Source of the DNA: Diphasiastrum complanatum
Taxonomy: Eukaryota; Streptophyta; Lycopodiopsida; Lycopodiales; Lycopodiaceae
Assembly: GCA_029204225.1 (NCBI GenBank)
Contig: CM055102.1
Location: forward strand, 19,114,967-19,178,966
Length of the DNA: 64,000 nucleotides
Reading direction: 5' to 3'
This document shows, piece after piece, positions 21,593 through 34,535 of the stretch (position 1 is the stretch's first letter; every line of letters starts with the position of its first letter). Under the pieces are notes generated by a model, which saw only the letters and a list, made by a program, of their open reading frames with translations, was not told where the DNA came from and searched no databases. Both the position numbers and the translations under genes were made by a program.

Positions 21593-23230
21593 AATCCATA
21601 GGCCGACTATCAACATCTTGGTTTCATGTGCTTTGGGCACTGAATTTCTCAAAGATGAGGATGCTTCCCAAGTTGGCGCTATTGAGTCTAGAGAGTTCAT
21701 TTACAAAAAACAATCATTGAGGCGGGGGCACAACATGTACTGCAGTTGGTCCCCCACCACATGATCAATTGTGTGGCCATGGGTGAGCTTTTGGACAGAG
21801 ACTATCCTCATTGTGTGGACCTCATGTGCAATACATTGCATCAATCACGACATAGGAGGCCTCCCCGAGGCTTCTACCATCACATCCAGAGCCATCTTCT
21901 TGGTCACGTTTGTGGCCAGGAAGAAGAGGTTCCTTGCCATTCTCAAGGCATACAGCTCACAGGATCTAAAAAAGCCAACATCCACACACTTTACCTACCA
22001 CTTTTTTTGTGTTGGAGTTGTTGCTTCAAGTTCAACCCGCATCTTGCCAACCCTGAGTACACATAGTGGTAGTCAAGTTTCAACCCTGAGTTCACGTAGT
22101 GACAGCCAACCCTGAGTTCACATAGTGGCATCAAGGAGTGAGCTAATTGACTCGGGTCCTAGAGGAAAGTATTTGGAGATGATTTCTAATGACAAGCAAC
22201 TGGTTAAGATCCTGTGGCCAACATACCATGTGTTGAGGTTGGTGGATTGAGAGTTGTACATTGGGCCTCATTTACAAGTTTCTGGACAAGATTGGGAAGA
22301 TCCTTCAGCAATCGTCGATTCTCGATGAGCAAAGGCATACGTTTTTCTTATATGCTTCGTGCAATTATTTTGTTAAAGTGTTTTAGCATTGTTGAGTTGT
22401 TTTTTCTACCATAAAATGATTATTTTTTTGGCTTCTGTAGGATGTCCACTATCCAAGAGAAGTGGCTTGACAGGTGGAATTATTTCCACAAGCCCATGCA
22501 CGCAATTGCTCATTCGCTTCACCCTATGTGGACTATTGAGGCCATACACATAAACAAATGAGCTTGTGAATGGCTGGAGGACATACATGCAGCATGTGTA
22601 TCTAGCTTAGGGTCATCTCATGATAGGACTATCCAACCCATCTTGTTTTTAGCACTTGTGTGGCCCTTTGTTGCATAGCATCGATAGACAGACATTGGAT
22701 TTTGAGAGCAGACAAGAATGTTTCATTGGGTCTACCAGTATGATGAGGTTTTGCTAGAGCCACTCACATGGTGGGGTGTGGCGGGCAAATCTACCCCAGA
22801 TATTATTGCTCTTGCCACTCGCATCCTTGCTCAAGATTGTTCTATGTCAGCTTGTGAGTGGAATTAGAACACGCGGTATTTTATGCCCAGCATTCCTTAG
22901 CTGAACAAGTTGGTATAAGGCTTGTCATGCACATGCAAAGAGATGGTACGCCTAGACAAGTGAACCATGAGGGGTGCTTTAGTTCCATAGATGTTGTTTC
23001 AAAATATCATCAGGAGCTGGCATCTTATGATAGGAGGTAAAGCAGGACCACTAGGTCAATGGTAGGGCCGATGCAAATTATGTAGGAGAGGAGGATGGGG
23101 ATGGGGATGGGGATGGGGATGAGGCTGAGGAGGGAGATGAGGAGGAGGAGGAGGAGGAGGAGGCCTTGGATGTGACATGGACATGGACATTGGGATCATG
23201 ATGCCAAGACACAGGCCCCTACATCACCTA
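21593..23230 (+). pseudogene. hAT-superfamily transposase relic (DUF659 type)
   Basis: hAT transposases cut and paste DNA transposons. In shifting frames the region shows RPTINILVSCALGTEFLK, WTSCAIHCINHDIGGLPE (usual CAVHC.N), REKWLDRWNYFHKPMHAIAH and, near 22735-22855, PLTWWGVAGKSTPDIIALA followed by CSMSACEW, the dimerisation block whose family form is SSACERNWS. A Gly/Asp/Glu-rich tail follows (23085-23165). Stops and frameshifts are frequent. A plausible intron acceptor TTCTGTAG precedes 22440. The N-terminal half (BED finger and start) is missing, cut off by the copia 3' LTR at 21592. Confidence 0.75.
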
Positions 23231-26200
23231 TATGCAAAGGGGGGGTAGGCGTAGGGTACACCAGATGGATTTGCATTTTGATTTGAAAACAACATCATCA
23301 CAAGCAGAGGAAGCAGCGGCCGAACAAGGCCCTAGTAGACCTAGAGGCAGCAACAAAGGTAGAGACATGAGTTCAGGGAGACAATAGCACATCCTTGAGG
23401 AGGATTCCCTATCTTCCCGCTCGTCCACCAATGATAGTGGATGCGGAAAAATCTTTATCCGAACATGATCATGCTTCCTAAGTCATAGGGATTTAAAGGG
23501 TTTATTTCCATGTTACAGGACTCTATGAGTCCATTGTCTATCTATCATACTCATAATTGGCCATGGCCCACTCCTTGTCATATGACGTAGATATCAAATG
23601 GTTTATGACATATTGATCATTCTCATGAGGCATGTGTGGAATCTAGATCATTTTCCATGTTTATGTATCATGTAGATTGTAATTACTTTCAAGTTGCAAG
23701 TTGAGTATGCTAGCTTGCTAAGTGCTTCATGTATGCTCCTATAATATGCGTCATTGTGTCATCTCTGATATCAATTTGTTAAAGTTTAGAAATCTTTGAA
23801 CAACTTTTGCAAGGCTCCTTGAAAAGTCATTACTCTAGAGTCTACATGCAAGCAGCTCAATGTGCATGACTATAGACTCTAACCTAGACTATAAGATAAT
23901 ATACACCAACTCCAATATAATTACCAAGATTCAACACCAGGCATCACCGATGCTCGATTCACAATTGCGGACTCTTACAATGCGTTTCCATTTTTTACAA
24001 ACTCTAGTTGTTGTTTTTTACCCCAACAACACACTTGTTCAAAAAATTCAAAAATACATTGTGTTCCGATCCAGAACAGTCGTTCTGGAACAATGTGTTC
24101 TAGAGCACATTGCAAGTTAGATCTATGTAGACTCTACTTGTTCCACTACCAATTGCATTGCCATGTCATGGAGTTTGTCATCCATGGCTTTCTGTTGTAC
24201 GAAGAAGTAACACCAAGCATGTTGTTCTAAGTTATTATGACAATGTCGTATCACCATCAATCTAATCTCATACCTTAACCATGATAATACATGTTTGGCC
24301 TGCAGAAAGCCGCAAACATAGATGTGGAGATGGTCCAAAAAGTGTCCAAAGTGGTTGAAATATCTTCGAAGCAGACAGATAGAAAGCAAGTGATATATGA
24401 AAGGCAATGAGTCCTCAAAATCTGTTGAAACTTGTCAAATAGTTGTTGCAAAAGTATTGGACAACGTTGAACCAGAAATAAGCAAACTTGCTAAGAAAGT
24501 TCCAAAGGTTACAGCCAAATCTGTCCCAATTCGTCAGGAATATGTTAGCAATGATAGGAAATGTGTTAAAACTGTTTCAACTTTGTCCCAGTAAAGTGTT
24601 AACGCTATAGCCGATGGAAAACAATGAATTAATGAGGCAAATCACTGCAGATGTGATGGTAAACATGTTCACATTTGTCAAGTGACATATATCAACAAAA
24701 ATAGAGGCTCATTCTCAAATCTATCCAAACAAGTTGTAGGATTGATAAATAGTGGACTGCAAATGAAAATGAGCTTATTAAGTGCCAAATCTGCTTTCAG
24801 AAATGTATACTGTTGCCAATAATCCAAACTAGAAAGTGTCATACCAAGCAAAACAATAAAGTTGCCGATTAGATCTCAGTATTCAAGAACACATAAAGAA
24901 TAAATCTAAGCACACAAACAGCTTGACTGTATTAAAAAGTACATAAAATTTTAAGCTTAGAACTTACTTATTTGCACAAAAATAAAATAAAAAGAGCCTA
25001 AAAACATAATGGGTTTGCGCAACACAAGAAAAAATGCATGTGAGAGCTTACAATTGTGGTTGTGGTAGCTAGAATCATCAGGTCACACCATCTCCAATGC
25101 GTCGACAAAATCTAATCCAGGAACTGAATGCAGAAAAAGACCAGTTTTTCCAAGTGTCATGCATATGAAGGAAGATACCCTTTTCCCTTTTTTTTGTCTC
25201 TTATACACTCGCCCCCTCTTCTTTCATAGCACGTCCCATACTCCTAGTTTTGCCTAGACAAACTTCCTCCCCTTGCGTGTCCCTCGGCACTTGAGTTGTG
25301 CATCTTAGATGCACCCCCTAAGACTGGCCTCGAGTTTGGGAATTACAAGCCTATCATACACATGCATTTTTAAAGGCATGAACTTTCGAGATGTTCTAGT
25401 AAAGTTAGTCCTGAATGTTATGCACATCTCGTTTTTTGACATCCGAGATCAAGGCTCAAATCTTGGATCTGCACATCCAAATCCGGATGACATCTTGGAA
25501 GTTGAGACAAAAAATGATGGATGTGACTATGCCTTCTGTTGTTGCTTGGTACCTATCCTCTTGCGTGTCTGCCACATGGTATGCACCATTTTATCCCATT
25601 ACAAATGTAGAAATCATGCGTTTACTACACATAGAAGATTTAAACTCAATAAGAACTTGTCAAAATAACTTATGCATGATAATTTATTATTCATGTTCGT
25701 ACAATGGACGACTGCAACAGTTTTCACACATGGAAACTCATACATATAAGCAAAATAGCATTCTAACTCATACATATAAGAAAAATAGCATTCTATACAT
25801 AAGAATCCACTATATCACCGCAAAAATATGCAAAAAAATGGATGTAGAGCCCAAAGAGATATCTTCCATAAGAATGAATGAGAGAGATGAATTTCTCCCA
25901 CACTTGTATGCCTATTTATAACAGCCCTTTGCCCTATTTGGATGCTCTTGGCCAAGCTTATCAACTTATGGAAGGTTCTAGATCTCTTCCAAACCCTATA
26001 TCTAACATGACTAGATCTAACATCTCTACTAAACAATTAGAGTAGGTCCAAATTCGACCTTATCAACTTGCCTAAGTTGCCAAAAATAATAAATCCACTA
26101 TTCTTAGGCCTTATTAACTTCATAAATTCTATCTCTAAGTTGAAAATGCACATTGGCCTCAAAATTGCAAATAAACTCAACATGGAAATCTTAAACTAGT

Positions 26201-26359
26201 TGACAATTTCTCACAAGAGATAAGGGTTGAAACTTGCCACTTTGAGTGGCATCATTCATATTTACATAAGAGAATGGATTCTATGGTGACCTTTTAACTA
26301 AGTCATTTTCTCATCTTCTCATTTCCCTGGTACCTACAATGTGTCTCTAAACACACAAT
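23231..26359. other. No recognisable gene
   Basis: Only short frames without family motifs. The start may hold the last hAT codons. A two-copy ~31-bp tandem repeat occurs at about 25738-25797 (CTCATACATATAAG units). Nothing else was identified over about 3 kb. Confidence 0.5.
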
Positions 26360-26476
26360 ATATATTTCGCACCCTCAAGTAAGGGTGTGGAAGCCATTTA
26401 GTGCTGGGATGGGCGATACGGTCATCCCAGCACCAGTGGATGGCTGCCGCACCACCCTCTGAGGGTGCGGTATATG
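26360..26476. repeat. Compact foldback (inverted repeat, about 50-bp arms)
   Basis: The left arm (26360-26411) reads ATATATTTCGCACCCTCAAG through GTGCTGGGATG. The right arm (26422-26476) is its near-complete reverse complement, CATCCCAGCAC through GAGGGTGCGGTATAT, with a few mismatches and bulges and a loop of about 10 bases. No coding potential. Candidates are a very short MITE, the end of a foldback transposon, or a young small-RNA hairpin; the sequence alone does not decide. Confidence 0.8.
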
Positions 26477-27255
26477 CTATCCCCAATTTATACTTTTCAA
26501 GATGCTTAGCTTTTCTATTCGGGTTTTGTAAGATGTTTTACGAAAATGCAATGCTCCTTCATATGAGGGCCTTCAAAGAAGCATATATGTTCGAGATAAT
26601 TGTTGTTGAGAGCGCCATTATTGCTTACAACCTGGGACCAACAATGAGTGGTGGTTGCCACGAACTTCTCGAAGACTAGATTAGTTGCGACGATAATGGC
26701 CTGACCAGTAGTCGTTATCACATGTAGTTGAGTCTAGCTGGAATCATTAAATTATTTTTATTTCGGTTGCTACAAATGGTTTGTACTTCATATGATGGTC
26801 CACCATCTACGTTCATGAAAAGTTGACAATTCCATCTTCATCTAAAGGTCCACATCTACGTTTAGGATATGGACTCCAGCTTTTTGAAACCTTTTTGGGG
26901 CTTTGGTCTTAAAAAATGGCTCCTGCTTGAAAATCATTGCTACTTTGGTCGTGGTCAAAATGTTGAAATAATGGAGTTTTGATGAATAAAATCCAAGATA
27001 AAAAGCCCACTTAGATGAAAACTAAAAAATTCCATCCTCTACTGATGTTTGTGGGCATGACATTATTCTAACGTGGATTTTTTTTGGCACACATTAAACT
27101 AGATAATGTGTGTTTATTGACATATTTTGGAAAATAATTGCTCATCATTCGGTCTTGCTGCTACATACAATAAGCCTTTAAACACACATTAAATACTCTC
27201 CAAAGTGCGTAGCCTTTTTATTTAATTTTGTAAGTTTCTTCATGGAAAGCTTCAA
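26477..27255. other. No recognisable gene
   Basis: AT-rich, stop-dense on both strands. Copia homology begins at about 27256. Confidence 0.5.
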
Positions 27256-28665
27256 AATAATTTTGTCTTAAGAGTGAAGGAATTGAACAAGGTGCTAGCC
27301 TTCATAGGTGATCCTATCAAGGATGAAGAGCTTGTTCAACTTATCTTGAATGGACTAAGCTTTGAATTTGACAATTTATTTTAGGGATAAGCTACCCTTA
27401 CTTAAAGAGCTTCAAGGCACACTCATGGCCGAGGAGTCAAGAAGGAGCCAAATGCAAGAGAGGATTGATAGCCTTTCCATCCAAGGTGGAGATGACCAAG
27501 CTCTCTTCACCAAAGGCAAAGGGAAGTCCAAAGGCAAAGGATCAACATTCAAGAAGGCTTCAACAAAGCTTGAGGATCAAGAAGGACCCTAGGCCTCAAA
27601 GCTGTCTCCATCAACCACCAAAGTCAAGAAGGACAAATCCAAGGTGAAATGCTACTACTGTAGCAAGATGGGGCATTATGCCTCAGAATGCTTAAAGAGG
27701 AAACAAAATCAAAGCCAAGCCAACATGAGCAAGGAGGAGGAGGAGGAGACTTCACATGAGGACTCCCTCATGATGTCCATATTTTCTTCAACAAGCTTCA
27801 AAGGAGAAGATCCTTGGTGGATCGATTCGGGTGCTAGTTCACACGTGACTAGCAAATGGGAGTTTTTTCTTCTCTCTTATCTTATGATGGACCTATAAAA
27901 TCTATCTATACAACAAATGATGAATCTTGCAAGATTGAAGGAGTTGGTAGCATCCCTATTTGCTTAGGATCTCCCAAAAGGATCAACATAGAAGGTGTTT
28001 TGTACATTCCTACAATAACAAAGAATCTACTAAGTGTTGGCCAAATGGTAGACAATGGTTTCAATGTTGATTTTGCTTCAAATGAATGTTTCATCAAGAA
28101 GAAGGCTAAGATAGTGGCTAAGGGCACTAGACTTGGCAAACTTTATAAGTTGGATGCATTTGTGGATGCTAATGTTGTCATGTTGGCCGAGAAGTGCAAG
28201 ATATCTACCTTCACATTATGGCACAGAAGACTTGGACATGTCAACTCGGGTTCCATGGAGGTTATGATCAAGGAGGAGTATGCTTTAAGCCTACCAAGGT
28301 CTATTGGGAAGGAAGACAAGGTTTGTGAAGCATGTGCTTTATCCAAGGCACATAAGAAGGTGTTTCCTAACTCCAGTACAAAGTCATCTCATCCTCTTGA
28401 ACTCATACACTCGAATGTGCATATTGCTAGCACCAAATCTAATGGAGGTTCATCTAACCCAATCTTCTATGCAAGATCTAAGCACAGTGAGATATGTCAT
28501 TCCTTTGTGAGAGAAATGGTGGAAGCCAAGGAGATTGCTTTGGAGCATATTTCAAGCAATGACTATGTAGCCGATCTAATTAATAAACCACTTCAAAAGA
28601 CACCTTTTATGAAGTTCAGATCATCACTTGGAGTGATTAGTAAAGAAATGATTGAACCAAGCTAG
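27256..28665 (+). pseudogene. Copia fragment: gag end, protease, pre-integrase fused to RNase H end
   Basis: The gag C-terminal part (VLRVKELNKVLAF, LLKELQGTLMAEESRRS) has an in-frame stop near 27383. The zinc knuckle CYYCSKMGHYASECLKRK and protease WWIDSGASSHVTS (27820-27857) follow, then a frameshift near 27870. The next frame (27856-28665) holds YIPTITKNLLSVGQM, LWHRRLGHVNSGS and CEACALSKAHKK of the pre-integrase region. At about 28455 it passes in frame, without a stop, into the very end of RNase H (NPIFYARSKHSE, VADLINKPLQ). Integrase core, RT and most of RNase H are deleted. Confidence 0.9.
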
Positions 28666-29035
28666 ATAGTGAGCTTACCACTTTGTTGAGAATCTTAATC
28701 ATGACATAATGATACTTGATTTCAATGTGCTTATTCCTAGAATGGAATCTAGGGTTGGCTGATAAGGCAATGGCACTTTCATTATCACATCAGACAATTG
28801 TTGGAACATACTACTTCAGGTAAATGTCTGATAACAAATTTCTCAAACATACTGCTTCTTTAATTGCTTGAGAAGTAGTGATATATTCGGACTCTATAGA
28901 AGAAAGAGCTATAGAGGTTTTCTTATGACTATTCCAAGAGATAGGACCGTCATTGAGGAAGAATGTGTATCCAGATGTGGACTTACTCGGGTAGAGAGAG
29001 AATGTTTGAAAGCTCATCAAAATCTCAATATTCAC
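28666..29035 (-). pseudogene. Copia RNase H fragment, opposite strand
   Basis: Minus-strand frames show STSGYTFFLNDGPISWNSHK, SSIESEYITTSQAIKEAV and, after a shift, NPRFHSRNKHIEIKYHY. It sits tail to tail against the plus-strand copia fragment ending at 28665, so two different insertions meet here. Confidence 0.85.
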
Positions 29036-29376
29036 AATATGGCAAACTAGCCAAGAATTTCCTACACCATGAGGCTCGAGTTCCTAGGTGGATTTCCAAG
29101 TGTCCAAAGCTCGATCCACATCTTTTAGTTAACTCTACTATCATAGATCCACATCTTAAGTACATGCATGATGTGGCAAAAAATACATATCTTGTTTCTA
29201 GAAAAAATATACATGTGTAGAATTTTTCTAGTTACATTCTACCTAACTTTGCATGTTACCTAACTTTGTGCATGCCAACACATCAAATCCTACCAAACTC
29301 AAACTCGACCTATTCTAGAAGGATATGTGCTCAATTGACATTCCTTTATGTACAATAAAATATACAAAGAAATAAG
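29036..29376. other. No recognisable gene
   Basis: AT-rich spacer between copia fragments; only short frames without motifs. Confidence 0.45.
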
Positions 29377-29637
29377 ATGAGCATAGCCCCCAAAGTCAAC
29401 ATAGGAAGATATTTTTTACCATTTTTCGTAGACATTACTTTGTATAGACAACTTATAGGCTCCTTAATGTGGATAACTATTACTAGGCTCGATCTTACCT
29501 TTAGTGTATGTATATTGAGTCAACACATGCAAGATCCTTTGAACATTCATTGGAAGAAAGCTAAAAGGATCTTGAGATACATCTTGGACGGTTTTGGCAT
29601 GTTAGGGTTAGCTTTGCATTATGGATGTGATTTGTGA
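29377..29637 (+). pseudogene. Copia RT connection fragment
   Basis: One short open frame with YRQLIGSLMWITITRLDLTF, HWKKAKRILRYILDG and LGLALHYG, the region between RT thumb and RNase H. Upstream RT and downstream RNase H are absent. Its last ~48 bases are repeated at 31084 as part of a larger duplication. Confidence 0.8.
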
Positions 29638-30568
29638 GAGTTATGTTAAAAAATGTTCAAAAAAATGAGTGGGGACTATATTTTCTGTTTTTTAATTTCT
29701 GTTCTTTTTTATTCAATTTCCGTCCAGCTTTCTATTCTCTATAATTCAATCTGAATAGGTAGTATTGTAGAGCATTGAAAGGGCTTTCTAGCCATATAAA
29801 TTTTTTTGGATTCCATAAGTGTTGAGCAAGTTACAAAGTTTTGAAGTTGGCAACAAAATTATGTAAACTTGTCAAAAGCTATAAATTTTCTGTTTTTTAT
29901 TTTATTTTTCTGCTCTTTCTGATTCAATTTATGTTTGACTTTCTATTCTTTGTAATTCGATCTGAATAGATTGAGTTGTAGAGCATTGAAAGGGCTTTCT
30001 AGAGATATAATTTTTTTCTCATTTCGTTAAGTATTGAGAAGTTACAAATTTTTGAAAATGTCAAAAAAAATAAATTCTATAACCTTGTCATTAGCTTCAA
30101 CAATGTCATTGCTAACAGCTGCACCTATCTACAAGGATCAAAATCAACAAGCATTATCTTGGGATCCTTTTTTGGATGGTCTCGACTATCCATTTGTCAA
30201 TGAACAAGGTTATCATGAATGGCCACCAGACCCATATGGTTATTATTGAAAATTTGCATTCAAGCGTTGAGGTTGGTGTCGTGGGACCGCCACCAGTTTT
30301 GGTGGGGGATACCGTTGGAGGATTTACGGATATCGAAGCAATCCTAACCCTAGTTAATAAGTGAGAGGAATTTGGCACCTTACGTGTGTAAGTCCAACCC
30401 AATGATCTAGTTATTTGAATAGTTAGAAGTTAATAAAAGGACTTTAGGCCTTTTTGGGAGAATTAAATGTCTCAAGGCCTAATAGTCAAGTTAGTGAATA
30501 AAAAGGGTTTCTCCCAAATTTCAAATTTCAAATAATAAGGGAGGTGAAAATTGGCCAATAGGATTTCC
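29589..30568 (+). repeat. Upstream copy of a diverged direct duplication
   Basis: From GGTTTTGGCATGTTAGGG to GGCCAATAGGATTT this matches 31084-31912 in the same orientation. It starts within copia codons and includes phrases such as GAGCATTGAAAGGGCTTTCTAG and GGATCCTTTTTTGGATGGT. Inside it the segment around GAGCATTGAAAGG (about 29690-29810) is repeated again at about 29885-30010. No coding function was recognised. Confidence 0.85.
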
Positions 30569-30665
30569 TATGGAATGGATAGGGAATGTCCTTGCTCTTC
30601 TTCTTTCTTTCTCCATCTCTCATGTTTATTTGCTAATTGTTGGAATTGATCTTTGTTATACTTTT

Positions 30666-30782
<117 letters not shown>

Positions 30783-30994
30783 TAAGCTTTTCCTTCACCT
30801 TAAGTAGTGTTAATGGATCGTAGTGTTAATGTTTAGTGTTAGGTGTGGATCATAAGCATGTGCTTGATTATGAACTATGCTATCGCTCTCATGGGAACGA
30901 ATCTCCGCATGGCAACAGTCCTCTTCATCTCTTTGATACTTGATTGAGCTCGAATCTAGGTTTGAAGGTGGATAGGAAATACCCACTACAATTT

Positions 30995-31012
30995 TGGCGC
31001 CGTTGCCGAGGA
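30995..31012 (+). other. Athila/Tat-type primer-binding site remnant
   Basis: TGGCGCCGTTGCCGAGGA matches, with one difference, the primer-binding site typical of plant Athila/Tat gypsy elements (TGGCGCCGTTGCCGGGGA). It follows ..ACCCACTACA, a plausible LTR end, with a 4-base spacer. No Gag follows, so only a 5' remnant is left. Confidence 0.75.
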
Positions 31013-31083
31013 GCAACGCCAACTTCATTTTCAGCACGTTCATGAGACATGTATGGTGGTTAGCTTGCATATAGGCACCTTGG

Positions 31084-31912
31084 TTTTGGCATGCTAGGGT
31101 TGGCTTTGCATTATGGATGTGATTTATGAGAGTTATGTCCAAAAACGTTCAAAAAATGAGTGGGGACTATGTTTCTATTTTTTTAAGTTTTATGTTCTAT
31201 ATTATTCAATTTCCATCCAACTTTCTATTCTCTATAATTCGATCTAAATAGGTAGGATTGTAGAGCATTGAAAGGGCTTTCTAGCAGTATAATTGTTTTT
31301 GAATTCTGTTAAGTGCAAGTTACAAATTTTTAAGTTGGCAACAAAATTCTGTAAACTTGTCAAAAGCCATAAATTTTTCTGGTTTTTTATTTATTTTTCT
31401 GCTCTTTTTTATTCAATTTCTGCCCAACTTTCCTTTGTTTGTAATTTGATGAATAAATGAAGTTGTAAATAAATGAGATAATCTTGTCATTAGTTTCAAC
31501 AATGTCATTGCTAGCAGGATCAAAATCAACAAGCATTATCTTGGGATCCTTTTTTAGATGGTGTTGACTATCCATTTATCAATGAACAAGGTTATCATGA
31601 ATGGCCACTAGACCCATATGGTTTTTATTGAAATTTTGCATTCAAGCGTCGAGGTTTGTGTCGTGGGACTGCCACCAGTTTTGGTGAAGGATACTGTTGG
31701 AGGGTTTGCGAATATCGAGGCAACCCTAACCCTGCGTATGTAAGTCCAACCCGATGATCACATAGTTATTTGATTAGTTAGAAATTAATAAAAGGCCTTT
31801 TTGTGGGATTTAAATGTCGCGAGGCCTTATAGTCAAGTTAGTGAAGAAAAAGGGTTTCCCCCAAATTTCAAATTTCAAATAATAAGAGAGGTGAAAATTG
31901 GCCAATAGGATT
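31084..31912 (+). repeat. Downstream copy of the direct duplication
   Basis: Matches 29589-30568 with several internal deletions, including the second internal repeat, and scattered substitutions. Homology ends at GGCCAATAGGATTT (about 31912); shortly after it a CT microsatellite begins, as the upstream copy is followed by a GA microsatellite. Confidence 0.85.
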
Positions 31913-32009
31913 TGAGACCAAAGTCCTAAAATCCACTATATATCAACTGGCAATTTTTGATACAATAAAGATTTCAAAATGAGATTAGTAATGATTTGAA
32001 AATGAGATT

Positions 32010-32151
<142 letters not shown>

Positions 32152-32429
32152 TATTGCAATGTTTGGACCTCACAACATCATTCGGATGAGTTTGGACCTC
32201 ACAACCCATTAGTATTTTGTTTCTACTCATAGTTTTATTAATGCTAAATTTGGTGCAAATGCTATAGTTGGCGACCGTCGGCGGAGGTGCTTAGGACTCG
32301 GTTTTTATCCATGAAAGACTTTATTGTCTGTATAAGTATGCATCAACTTTTTTGGCTTTATCAAATGCAGAAAGTTTGGTATTGGCCTCCATTGGAGTAC
32401 TTAGTGACTTGCAATCCTGCATACTGAAC

Positions 32430-33063
32430 CTATACAATAGATCTCATGTATACTTGCTTTGTGTAAGAATAACATTGTCTTCTTTTTGCCAAACTTCAAT
32501 ACCAAGACAATGATGCATCAACCCTAAATCGCTCATGTCAAAGGTATTGGAAATGTATGATTTGATTTCATCAATTAAGCCCATATTACTTCCTATAATA
32601 ATCAAATCATCGACATAGAGGACAACGAACACTATATCTGAGTTTTGCCTAAGAATGTAAAGATTAGGATCAACGTCACTCTTTACCATTCCCCTTCGCT
32701 TGAAGTGTTCATCAATGCAAGAGTACCACGCTCGTGGCGCTTGCTTCAATCCATATACGGCTTTGTTGAGTTTACAAACCAAATGATCTCTCTCTGGCTC
32801 AACAAACCCTTGAGGTTGCTCTAAATATACCTCTTATTCCAACACTCCATTAAGAAAATTAGATTTGACGTCCATTTGCTGGATTTTCCAACCATGGAAA
32901 GCAGAAATCGCAATGATAGAATAAATAGTTACCATTTTGGCTATGATGCGAAGGTCTCCTCAAAGTCTATATCTTTCCGCTGCTCAAAACCTCTTGCAAC
33001 TAGTCATGCCTTGTACTTGTTGAGTTGCCCATCCGCTCCATACTTCATCTTGTAGATCCACTA
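32430..33063 (-). pseudogene. Copia reverse transcriptase fragment
   Basis: The minus strand from about 33063 shows IQQMDVKSNFLNGVLE, VYLEQPQGFVEPERDHLVCK and KLNKAVYGLKQAPRAWYSCI. The intact active site YVDDLIIIGSN and DLGLMHHCLGIEVWQK follow (frame open 32782-32444). Upstream parts contain stops. The 5' side ends abruptly against an LTR-like sequence at about 33065. Confidence 0.9.
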
Positions 33064-33064
33064 C

Positions 33065-33340
33065 TTAGAATTTGCTTTGCACAGGAACACATATCATGCT
33101 ACACAGTAACACAGACAAAAAACACTCTCCACAGCAAGCTCACGCAACTGTATTTCTCAAAATGAAATTACACTGTACATATAATTGTTCACTCAGGCAA
33201 CCCATGCATGACCCAGGTTGCCGTTGGCAGGACGCGTGTCCTGTCGACTTGCCTTTGGCAAGGCCAACTGATCCTTATCCATTGATAGGACCCACGGTAC
33301 AGTAACACAATGATTTTACTTTAATTCTAACTCTCTCCCT
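33065..33340 (-). mobile_element. Copia LTR remnant between two pol fragments
   Basis: It lies just past the polyprotein stop of the upstream copia fragment (33387) on the minus strand. A purine run (TTTAGGGAGAGAG, minus strand) near 33330-33345 could be its polypurine tract. The stretch then runs into RT codons of a different fragment, so only part of an LTR is present. Confidence 0.4.
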
Positions 33341-33386
33341 AAAAGTAGAGTCTACTTTTTATACAGTCATATACATAGCTTTAAAG

Positions 33387-34234
33387 TCAACAAACTTTAA
33401 GTACAGAAAGCTTTGATCTAAACTTATCAAACTTTTCTCCAGCAAGTGGCTTAGTGAGAATATCAGCTAGTTGTTCTTCTATGCTACAATGAACAACATG
33501 AATTTCACGACTCAGCAGCCTCTCACGTATAAAGTGATACTGAATCTCAATGTGTTTAGTTCTCGCATGGAACACTGGATTCTTTGCTAGCTGAATGCCA
33601 CTCTGACTGTCGCTATGTAAAGTTGTGGGATTTTTCTGCTTCATGCCAATTTCTTCCAAGATTTGTCTCAACCATATAGCTTCTTGTGTTGCACTACACA
33701 TTGCCTTATACTCTGCTTCTGTGGTGGAAAGAGCAATTGTACTTTGCTTTTACTAGACCAGGAAAAACAACTACCACAAAACTGGAATACATACCTTGTG
33801 GTGGATCTATGATCATCATAGTCACCTCCCCAATCCGCATCCACATAGCCACACAACTAAGGTAAACCATCATGCTTCCTGTAAATCAAGCCATACTCTG
33901 AAGTGCCTTTCACATAACGCAAAATGCATTTAGATGCCTTCCAATGCGTTTTCGTAGGTGCTGCCATAAACTGACTTACAATGCCAACAACATAGCATAT
34001 ATCTGGTCTAGTCGTGGTAAGGTAAATCAAGCTCCCTACTAACTATCTAAGCGTAGCATCAAATGACTGTGACTCATCAAGCTTGGAAAGCTTTTTACCT
34101 GGTTCAATAGGAGTGTTTACTAGTTTGCAATCCTGCAACCTAAACCTGTGTAGCAACTCTTTGACATATTTCACCTGTGTTAAACCCACTTCATGTCCTC
34201 CACCATTATTGAATATTGAGTTCTTATCCATCAT
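33387..34234 (-). pseudogene. Copia RT thumb and RNase H, 3' end of polyprotein
   Basis: Minus-strand order: YVKELLHRFRLQDCKLVNTP, LVGSLIYLTTTRPDICYVV, HWKASKCILRYVKGTSEYGL, YVDADWGGDYDDHRSTTRY, NPVFHARTKHIEIQYHFIRE and QLADILTKPLAGEKFDKF, ending at TGA/TAA near 33387. A stop after residues FDATLR, another near 33860 and a frameshift near 33740 break it. RT catalytic parts are absent. Confidence 0.9.
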
Positions 34235-34535
34235 ATTTCAACATATCTCTACTTTGATATTGATGCTTTTTCCCTATTTAAAATTTATGATATCGATCAT
34301 CAAGATTTGCATGTTTAACATTTGACAAAAAGCATATACTAGACTAGTATTTATTTGATTTGTTTTAAATGTGTGTTTCAAGTGTTCACGTTTCATGGTA
34401 AGCATAACACATTATGCATGTCAAATTTATTTTTTACAAGTATATTCGAAGTCATTTTTAAAGCAGGTCTTTATTAATTTATTTTCTAGTTTTGTCTCTT
34501 TATTTATAGTCACAAAGAATGTTCACTTTTAAGTC
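34235..34535. other. No recognisable gene
   Basis: AT-rich spacer between two minus-strand copia fragments. Confidence 0.45.

Noticed and set aside
23860-24594. Several 65-94 codon frames on both strands
   Set aside because: No recognisable domains and mutual overlap on opposite strands; not supportable as genes.
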